In this document: piece after piece, positions 55,120 to 64,000 of the stretch
How the letters are laid out: each line of letters starts with the position of its first letter
Position numbering within the stretch: position 1 is the stretch's first letter
From: Anisus vortex
Lineage: Eukaryota > Mollusca > Gastropoda > Planorbidae
Reading direction: 5' to 3'
DNA: 64,000 bases
Assembly: GCA_949126835.1 (NCBI GenBank)
Contig: OX421499.1
Location: 8,511,026-8,575,025 of the forward strand
Notes under the pieces: model-generated
Database searches by the model: none
What the model was told of the DNA's origin: nothing
Seen by the model: the letters and a program-made list of their open reading frames with translations, nothing else
Made by a program: the position numbers and the translations under genes

Positions 55120-57470
55120 ACAAGATAGAGTCAAGTCTAGTATAAAATATATGTTTAAATATACATTAGAGAAAATGTTAAAAACAAAGTGTAAATAGCT
55201 GCAAGGAAGAAACATGTTTGTTTCTTAGCCTCCACATATTTCTTGATTGTTCGTTGGCCAACGTTTGACTCTTGTTAGTTGATGGTAAGGAAAAAGAGAT
55301 TGGCGGCAATGGATGGTGACTTCTCTTTTGTTCCACTTATCTCTGTTAGACACTTTCCAAGGTAATTGCTCGTCTGACAGAGATACACTGGAGCAGACCA
55401 AGTGACCTTTTAACAAATTAGCTCTTGTATGGATAGTTTAATAGTTTGTGTGTCTGTTTTATAAGTATATTTTTGTCTTTCTATATATGAATTGGGTTTT
55501 CTTTAGAATGTTTTAAAATCATTCCTATTAATGAATAATTATATTTAACGCTAAAATACCAACCACTTTGTAATCAAGTCAAATATTCATTTCTTTTGGA
55601 TCAATAAAAAAATCTTTAAACCGATCTAGTGTTATCTCAACACACTTGGTCGCTTGGTGTTGGTACTTGATGATTCGAGAATTTAAAGGCCAAGACCTAC
55701 CTAAAGTAAGTACTGACCCCCGAACGGAAATATTAAGCAGAACGTGCAATTGCTCCTTTTTTTTTTCTTTTTCCTGAAGTAACTTGTCCGCCATACTGTT
55801 TCTCTCTTGATCAAACCCTGTTTTGGCGCCGAAAGTAGGCAAATGGCCTCTTTCGGGCGTAGTTTCGGTTTTGACCGAAGCCACAAATTTAGCTTTCGGT
55901 TTCAGACGAAACTGTTATTGAATTTCGGTCATCGACCGAATATCTATTTTAACTTTCAAAATTCAGATTGCTGCATCTATTATTTTTGATAGTTTCATTT
56001 AGTTAAACTATTGCGAATTAATCTGTGTGAGGTAGGAAATTGAAGTTAATAATAAACGGATATATACGGATATATAATACATGTATATATATGTGTATAC
56101 ATATATATTATTGTTTATTACATTTGATGATCCCTAATAAAATTTCCACACAGTTCAGTTACGTTAGCTAACAAAAATGGAAGGTTACTTTCCGCTCTAG
56201 ATGTCTTTATACCCTCATCCCCCCCACCCCGCCCCCGGTGTGACAGGTTTTATTTTAAAGACCAAGTGAAGAGGTTTTTCTCAAAGGAACGAGATTTGGA
56301 ATAGCCTCATACGGCAGTGACGTATCACAAGGGAAATAAATAAATAAAAATAGACGCTATAAATCTATATTTAACCATTTTGTTAAAAATAAGAACCGGG
56401 AAAAGATTCAAAACATGTGGCAATAGATTCAAAACACGTGACAATATTCATTTTTCCTAGTCGGAATCCTTTATGTTACGTCACTTTCCTATATTGCCGG
56501 AAATAAAAACATCTCAAATGGCTACGAGATTTGGAGTAATCTTCCGAAAAACACACACATTTAAGTGCAAATATTGAACTAATTACTTAAAATGTATCTT
56601 TGATATTTTGTATAAATGTTTTTTTTAACATTCAGATACTGAATACACTATTTACTATCAAAATCAAATGTTAACTCAATTTTGATAAAAAGCTCTTCAC
56701 TTGGTCTTTAACCTTATACTTATAAAATAAAGGAAACAATAAAAAGAGACATAAAGTGTAACATAAACCCGTGGACCGGTTTTGATACTTTACTGTCGAC
56801 TTTATGTTTTAAAGTTGCCCTAGCTAGCCCTCGTATGTTGACTCGTTATTTGAACTTGTTATAGTCCTAGAATTTTAGCACTAGTTAGATCTATAGACCT
56901 ATGTGGCGAATGTTGGGGGGGGGGGGGATTGTGCGTTGGAAGGGAGGTGGGGGTGAGGAACACTTACCACCGTTTTATCAGGAAGCGTAAAAGTATGGCA
57001 TGTTCGGGCACGTTTGTGATGCAATTATAAGGCCATGTTTAGAGGAAAGGGGGGGGGGGGCGAGTGGGGAGCTAATGGCCACTTGAAAATAAACAAAAAC
57101 AAATTATTAGGATGATCGATTAGCACACTTCATGCGTAAAACAAATAGCGTCGCACACCGCCTCCCCCCATCTCTCCCCCACACAGACGCTTGTGTGTGC
57201 TTGCGTGAGTGCGGCACAAGTCGTGCCTAAAAACTGCTGGCTCTTGTTGTCACTAAACACAATCCATGGCTCTTCTTTTTCTCTCGCCACTCACCATCCG
57301 TTTATATTGAGCATTTGTCTGAATTCCAAATGTCCCCCTCTTTTTTTAAAACTTATTTTGAAGGCTTTATGAAGCTTGAGAAGTTCTTCTTGCATTGAAC
57401 GTAAACCGAAATGTCCATGTATTGTTAAATGTTGCATACAAGATTTGTTGTCCTTGCGTATAAAAAAAAA
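55120..57470. other. No gene recognised; CMIP intron
   Basis: Includes a short cluster of TTTCGGT/ACCGAA motifs at 55850-55945 (ttttgaccgaag, tttcggtcatcgaccgaa) of unknown meaning. G-runs occur near 56915 and 57050. No coding region was supported. Confidence 0.4.
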
Positions 57471-57475
57471 GTAAA

Positions 57476-57722
57476 GTACCCGTCGGACCGAATAGATCCA
57501 TAGGTCAGATGAAGCAGCGTTCACCAGTTTCTGTAACCACGGCATACTAGGTGATTGTATGGCCAGCACTAGGCCCAACAAAGGTCAGGTACCCATCAGA
57601 GCTGGGTAGACTCAGGGACACCCTCCTGACCCGGGAAAAAATCCTAGCCTGCACTTGGATTCGAACCCGGGACCTTCAGCTCGCCAGTCGAACGCGCTGC
57701 CGCTCGGCTACCGTACCCACCC
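57476..57722 (-). mobile_element. SINE-A copy 8 (best-preserved)
   Basis: Read on the minus strand: gggtacggtagccgagcggc, agcgcgttcgactggcgagc, tgaaggtcccgggttcgaat (A- and B-box-like head), gtgtccctgagtctacccag, ctctgatgggtacctgacct, ggtgaacgctgcttcatctg, then a T-rich end. It abuts the minisatellite at 57726. Confidence 0.88.
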
Positions 57723-57725
57723 ATG

Positions 57726-58540
57726 CGTATAAGGTAAATCCTGAATTAAAGATGTCTTTGTCCTTTCATATAAGGGAAATCCGGAATTAAAGATGTCTTT
57801 GTCCTTTCATTTAAGGTAAACTCGAATTAAAGATGTCTTTGTCCTTTCATTTAAGGTAAACTCGAATTAAAGATGTCTTTGTCCTTTCATGTAAGGTAAA
57901 TTCGAATTAAAGATGTCTTTGTCCTTTCATACAAGTTAAACTCGAATTAAAGATGTCTTTGTCCTTTCATATAAGTTAAACTCGAATTAAAGATGTCTTT
58001 GTCCTTTCATTTAAGGTAAATCCTGAATTAAAGATGTCTTTGTCCTTGCATATAAGGTAAATCCTGAATTAAAGATGTCTTTGTCCTTGCATATAAGGTA
58101 AATCCTGAATTAAAGATGTCTTTGTCCTTTCATTTAAGGTAAACTCAAATTAAAGATGTCTTTGTCCTTTCATTTAAGGGAAACTCGAATTAAAGATGTC
58201 TTTGTCCTTTCATTTAAGGTAAACTCGAATTAAAGATGTCTTTGTCCTTTCATGTAAGGTAAATTCGAATTAAAGATGTCTTTGTCCTTTCATATAAGTT
58301 AAACTCGAATTAAAGATGTCTTTGTCCTTTCATTTAAGGTAAATCCTGAATTAAAGATGTCTTTGTCCTTGCATATAAGGTAAATCCTGAATTAAAGATG
58401 TCTTAGTCCTTGCATATAAGGTAAATCCTGAATTAAAGATGTCTTTGTCCTTGCATTTAAGGTAAACTCGAATTAAAGATGTCTTTGTCCTTGCATATAA
58501 GGTAAACCTGAATTAAAGATGTCTTTGTCCTTGCATAAAA
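57726..58540. repeat. ~40-bp minisatellite, 20 copies
   Basis: Twenty units of gaattaaagatgtctttgtc, then ctttcatttaaggtaaactc. Two interleaved subtypes differ in aactcg versus aatcctg and in ctttcat versus cttgcat, giving a higher-order pattern. Confidence 0.97.
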
Positions 58541-59285
58541 AGTTAAAACATACATTTATATATCTCGCCATATCGTGTAAATATGTATTTAAGACGACGT
58601 TGTCACTGCACGCGTCGCATGCCGAAAAATGTTAAGATGTTCTTTTATATATATATATAACGTATTGAAAGGAAACATCACGGTGTAATTACAGAGCAAG
58701 ATGTAAGAGAAATTGTCGATATCGATCAAATCAGAAGTTGCACTGGGTCGATTCGCCACACCGTAGGAATAAGCACTGATGGAAAATGGATACATACGTT
58801 TTTTTGTGTGAAAATATCGTTTCTTCGTCTATTTGTTCTTTCTTGTTAAACCCGGTAGAAAGAAACGTGGAAAGGTTTTTATACTTTTATCGAATTTCAA
58901 TAAAACATTGGGGGTCGACAAAATTTCGTTGCCTTGCCGGGATTGGAGGGGGGGGGGGACTATTAGTAGACGATGCTCGTACGTTAAGGGCAGAATGAGC
59001 TGCTTCTAACGCCTTTCGACCAGTCCAAACACCCCCGACCCCTACATTCTCTAACTGGACATGATCGAGCGGTCTAGCCTAACGAGGTTTTTAACGATAA
59101 TGGATTCATCCGATTCGACCATCAGCAAAATATTTCAGATACACGTACTACGCGACTTCGATACCTTGGAATCCTTCGAACTCTCTTCGCGTTAAATACT
59201 GATTTCAATTAATGTAATTAGGCTGGTTAGGATATGGGAATGGGAAATCTTTCATCTTCTGGCGTTGATTTCACTTTATATTATA
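58541..59285. other. No gene recognised; unique-looking sequence
   Basis: Less AT-rich than its surroundings and without obvious repeats. No coding region was supported. Confidence 0.4.
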
Positions 59286-59620
59286 CTATTTACCGCGACA
59301 GACGTTTCTAGGCTGAATTAGATATTTCGCAGGGACACATTCTACCGTGACACGTTGCTAATAGACATTTCGCTGGGACACTTTTTGCTAGGAAACATTT
59401 TGCTGGAACACATTTTGCAGGGACTCTTTTTGTTTGAAAACAAATTGCATGGGCACTTTATGCTAGGAAACATTTAGCAGGGACACTATTTCGCTGCGAC
59501 ACATTTTGCAAGGATACATTTCGTTGCGACACATTTTGCTGAGACCCTTGTTGCTATGGGATATTTGCTAGGACACATTTTGCTGAGACATATTTGGCTA
59601 GGGTACAGTTCGCAGAGACT
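59286..59620. repeat. Degenerate 17-18-bp repeat array
   Basis: About 17-20 diverged units built on ttttgctgggacaca (variants tttgctaggaaaca, ttcgctgcgacaca). Old and poorly homogenised. Confidence 0.75.
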
Positions 59621-60045
59621 TGTTTGTTCTAGTTCCAACGTCTCCATACAATGGTTCCTTTCCGTGTCCTCCATACCTTTGACGTTTGTGTGCCACCCAT
59701 GCTATAAACTTTTCAATATGTGCCCATTCGTGTCAGCAGCTGGCGTGAAAGGCGTTCTCTAAATGGACGGTCAATATGCTTTCCATGTATCACAATGTTC
59801 TATGAAACAAATTGGCTATGTGTGTTAACTAACGATTGTGACATGGGAAGACATTTATCAAGGTGTCCAGTGTGTTATTGGGTTTTAGTTTTTCTTTTAA
59901 TTGCAAAGGACAGTGTTCTTCGGAACATAATTGATGGGTTTAACACTGCACACTGCATGTTTCAATTTGGTGGTGCGTCAACAGAATTAAACCCTACATT
60001 TTTATTTTTTTTCCTTCGTTAGATAAACTCAGAAATAAATGATTA

Positions 60046-62058
60046 AACGATCTATCCACATTATTACACTATCTATCCACATTATTACACTATCTATCCA
60101 CATTATTACACTATCTATCCACATTATTACACTATCTATCCACATTATTACACTATCTATCCACATTATTACACTATCTATCCACATTATTACACTATCT
60201 ATCCACATTATTACACTATCTATCCACATTATTACACTATCTATCCACATTATTACACTATCTATCCACATTATTACACTATCTATCCACATTATTACAC
60301 GATCTATCCACATTATTACACGATCTATCCACATTATTATACGATCTATCCACATTATTAAACTATCTATCCACATTATAACACTATCTATCCACATTAT
60401 TAAACTATCTATCCACATTATTACACTATCTATCCACATTATTACACTATCTATCCACATTATTACACTATCTATCCACATTATTACACTATCTATCCAC
60501 ATTATTACACTATCTATCCACATTATTACACTATCTATCCACATTATTACACTATCTATCCACATTATTACACTATCTATCCACATTATTACACTATCTA
60601 TCCACATTATTACACTATCTATCCACATTATTACACTATCTATCCACATTATTACACTATCTATCCACATTATTACACTATCTATCCACATTATTACACT
60701 ATCTATCCACATTATTACACTATCTATCCACATTATTACACTATCTATCCACATTATTACACTATCTATCCACATTATTACACTATCTATCCACATTATT
60801 ACACTATCTATCCACATTATTACACTATCTATCCACATTATTACACTATCTATCCACATTATTACACTATCTATCCACATTATTACACTATCTATCCACA
60901 TTATTACACTATCTATCCACATTATTACACTATCTATCCACATTATTACACTATCTATCCACATTATTACACTATCTATCCACATTATTACACTATCTAT
61001 CCACATTATTACACTATCTATCCACATTATTACACTATCTATCCACATTATTACACTATCTATCCACATTATTACACTATCTATCCACATTATTACACTA
61101 TCTATCCACATTATTACACTATCTATCCACATTATTACACTATCTATCCACATTATTACACTATCTATCCACATTATTACACTATCTATCCACATTATTA
61201 CACTATCTATCCACATTATTACACTATCTATCCACATTATTACACTATCTATCCACATTATTACACTATCTATCCACATTATTACACTATCTATCCACAT
61301 TATTACACTATCTATCCACATTATTACACTATCTATCCACATTATTACACTATCTATCCACATTATTACACTATCTATCCACATTATTACACTATCTATC
61401 CACATTATTACACTATCTATCCACATTATTACACTATCTATCCACATTATTACACTATCTATCCACATTATTACACTATCTATCCACATTATTACACTAT
61501 CTATCCACATTATTACACTATCTATCCACATTATTACACTATCTATCCACATTATTACACTATCTATCCACATTATTACACTATCTATCCACATTATTAC
61601 ACTATCTATCCACATTATTACACTATCTATCCACATTATTACACTATCTATCCACATTATTACACTATCTATCCACATTATTACACTATCTATCCACATT
61701 ATTACACTATCTATCCACATTATTACACTATCTATCCACATTATTACACTATCTATCCACATTATTACACTATCTATCCACATTATTACACTATCTATCC
61801 ACATTATTACACTATCTATCCACATTATTACTCTATCTATCCACATTATTACACTATCTATCCACATTATTACACTATCTATCCACATTATTACACTATC
61901 TATCCACATTATTACACTATCTATCCACATTATTACACTATCTATCCACATTATTACACTATCTATCCCCATTATTACACTATCTATCCACATTATTACA
62001 CTATCTATCCACATTATTACACTATCTATCCCCATTATTACACTATCTATCCACATTC
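60046..62058. repeat. 21-bp minisatellite, about 96 copies
   Basis: The unit is ctatctatccacattatta plus ca, 21 bp. A core of about 1.4 kb is essentially identical. Variants (cgatct, tatac, aaact, ataac) cluster at 60300-60410, and a few (ctct, ccccat) at 61830-62035. Because 21 is a multiple of 3, long open frames cross the array on both strands (SIHIITL repeated on +, MWIDSVI repeated on -). They are a consequence of the repeat, not genes. Confidence 0.99.
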
Positions 62059-62880
62059 TTTCTTACATTTTCTACCTTTTCTTTTATGTTTTCCACAAAT
62101 TCCTATTCGGCTTGTCCTTCTCTTTGACATATTCACCAATTATACATAACTTCAATCTTCGTTTTAATTGGACGAAATTATTATTATTATTATTTTGTAT
62201 ATTGTTTCTTTGTGATTGTTGTTTATTTCTGGCGTTTTCTTTTTCCTCCTGGCGTAACTATAGGCATGCACGTGGGTGTGCTGATAGATATTGAGTATGT
62301 GCGTGTGTGCTAGTATAGACTTCGTATGCGTGTGACAATATATAAGTAGTATTACAAATTACATAATCATGCCCCCCTCCCCCTTTCGTAACGTTTTGAT
62401 ATTTTTTCCCACTCGGTGACCGTTTCTTTTAGTCAATTCTCTTCATTTGGTTTAGCTAGCCTTAATTCATTAGCCACAACCAAAAAAAAAAAACAACAAT
62501 TACCATAACCTTGTTTTCTAAATATTGTTGTTTTGCCATTTACCACAGTGTAGAGAACATGCAGTAGGAAGTATGAACGATCGTGTTTGTGAAAATTGAA
62601 ACCTGGACTGTTTTTAACGAGCCAAACAAGCCTGGGCTAGATTTATCAATGTAAATTTCATGCATTAAAAAAATTTGTATGACGTATGCAATCACGAAGC
62701 ACTTAACTACGTTTAATGAATCCTGGTTTTATTTCCGCCAGTAAAATAAGTTTTTATTGGTAGCCTGTGCATAAATATATTTTTTTGTTTAACATTTGAA
62801 GAATTTCTGTTTATATGCAAACATTGGTATTTTCGGAAACATTTTAGCAACGAGTTTTGTTCATTCTGTACTTTACATAT
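62059..62880. other. No gene recognised; CMIP intron
   Basis: AT-rich sequence with a short TTA repeat near 62180. No supported element. Confidence 0.4.
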
Positions 62881-62904
62881 CTTTGAGAACTTATAGCATG
62901 AACC

Positions 62905-63215
62905 ATTAATGGAACTGCGCTCTTCATCACAGTCACACCTTAAAACAGTATTAAAACTTCCCGTGTGGCTGGACACAAAAAGAAGTACCTCATTTAAATC
63001 TGTGGCGCCATCTTTATGGAACAGTTTATTTCAGACACTGACAGAATCTGGGACAAAGGAATCTTTTAAAAAGAACTTAAAGACCTTTCTCTTTGGCTAG
63101 TGGCTGTGTGTAGTACATACAAATACATCTTCCACTACAATTCATGCCGAGAACGCACTGAGTGTGCTAAATTTAATAGCATGGATAGAAGCGCTATAAA
63201 AATGAACATATTATT
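62905..63215 (+). pseudogene. LINE C-terminus and 3' tail (family L-C)
   Basis: The frame 62909-63100 reads TKRSTSFKSVAPSLWNSLFQ, then ESFKKNLKTFLFG and a stop, the usual end of CR1/L2-type LINE proteins. The 3' UTR ends gaacgcactgagtgtgctaa, atttaatagcatggatagaa, gcgctataaaaat and an ATT-rich tail. It is 5'-truncated. The tail is shared with SINE-B at 50354-50445. Confidence 0.75.
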
Positions 63216-64000
63216 GTTATTCCATTATGTCGTTTAAGATTATAAAAAAATAGAGGCCCATAGTTCACTGGTCTTTGTGAAATTGTTTGGTGGGAAGAGT
63301 AAAATCCATTTTCCCTCTGGTTGTACAAAAATGTAACAACGAATTCCATTGCACACTTTGCAAATGTTATTGCGGACCTGCTGACCCGGGTTATGGACCC
63401 TGACAGGTTGGGTCCCTGGTACCGGCGTCCATTACAGGCTGGTGTTAGGTGCATTACAAATTAAACTTTCAAGGACATTGCCATTTACGTTGTCGCTCTC
63501 CAGGCGATTTAAACGGGTGCTATTTGACGTTCATATAGACTAGTGCATGCATGATGGGTAACACAACCCGTGCGCCAACATGTGGAGGAGGCTTCGGGAT
63601 GTTACAATTTTTTTTTAAAAAAAGACAATGATATTTTTATAATGAATCTTTTATTCGAATTGTTTTGTTTTAGTCTTCATCGCCTGTCTAAGTCCAAACC
63701 CACATAGTTTCCCATGGGTAAAGTCAAAACAAGTGGTGGACAATATAATACATTCCAGGGGATGTAACAAGAAGTTCGGTATATAAAGAAATGAGCGAAA
63801 CATAAAGTTAGTGAGTGTGTGTTTGTGTATTGATAAAGGACTATGTGGGTCTAAGCGTGCAGGCCTACGTGAGTGTGTGTCTACCTGTGTGTGAATGATT
63901 CTATGCATGTGTGTCTAATTGTGTGAATGTATATATATATATAAATATCTATTTAAGTAAGACTATGTAAGTGTGTATTTACCAAAGGCGTTGTGTGAAT
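63216..64000. other. No gene recognised; right edge
   Basis: Contains a GT-rich stretch (63800-63930) and no supported gene. CMIP intron 1 is presumed to continue. Confidence 0.4.

Larger units (their letters stand above)
43457..64000 (+). other. CMIP intron 1 (continues past the window)
   Basis: No sequence resembling the next CMIP block (the rest of the PH domain) was found on the + strand to the window end. The region is read as one long first intron of at least 20.5 kb filled with repeats, listed separately. 43457-44355 holds only AT-rich sequence and TAGGCCTA motifs. Confidence 0.6.

Noticed and set aside
55579..55884. 101-codon minus-strand ORF
   Set aside because: Lys/Glu-rich part comes from a poly-T tract; no family recognised, no splice or context support.
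57726..58540. CRISPR-like array of ~20 repeats
   Set aside because: No unique spacers: the whole ~40-bp unit is repeated, in an animal intron. It is a minisatellite.
60029..62294. Two giant ORFs (675 codons on -, 751 on +) across the 21-bp array
   Set aside because: They are pure heptad translations of a tandem repeat whose period is a multiple of three, on both strands over the same DNA; no domain, no splice context.

Overview
This is animal nuclear DNA: AT-rich, spliced genes with GT-AG introns, many decayed transposons and several minisatellites. Nothing bacterial is visible. Two conserved animal genes lie on the + strand. The repeat style (non-LTR retrotransposon 3' ends with (ATT)n tails, tRNA-headed SINEs, numerous hAT elements, abundant TAGGCCTA) suggests a lophotrochozoan, most likely a gastropod mollusc. 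The species is my guess, not something the sequence proves.

Gene 1 (6176-27063) is a complete CEP76 orthologue, a centriole-duplication regulator. I could join 12 coding exons with GT-AG introns and consistent phases into an unbroken 661-residue protein, almost the length of human CEP76 (659). Its introns carry a hAT transposon (intron 2), a second decayed hAT (intron 11), a 5'-truncated LINE with a long open frame on the opposite strand (intron 9), a Helitron-like copy (intron 5), MITEs, a SINE and minisatellites.

Gene 2 begins at about 42.7 kb. A promoter-like block (E-box/CRE and TATA) is followed by a 5' UTR with two tiny uORFs and one 93-codon exon at 43178-43456. I recognise this as the first coding exon of CMIP (c-Maf-inducing protein). 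No second exon is visible, so the last 20.5 kb is read as a very long first intron.

Layout. 1-5.8 kb: decayed LINE pieces and a hAT transposon with two LINE fragments nested in it. 6.2-27.1 kb: CEP76. 27.1-42.6 kb: intergenic and repeat-rich (LINE 3' ends, SINEs, hAT MITEs, a Helitron-like element with a nested hAT). 42.7-64 kb: CMIP promoter, exon 1 and intron 1, the last holding a MULE-like element, SINEs, a 20-copy 40-bp minisatellite and a 2-kb array of about 96 copies of a 21-bp unit.

The most informative observations are structural: at least five hAT families recognised by 8-bp target duplications, one of them next to a paralogous empty site; a SINE that shares its 3' tail with a LINE; eight copies of one tRNA-headed SINE; a two-copy Helitron-like family; a MULE-like foldback with a short open frame; and a 21-bp array that is open in four of six frames. 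I found no obviously novel functional system. Repeat boundaries marked approximate were judged by eye.
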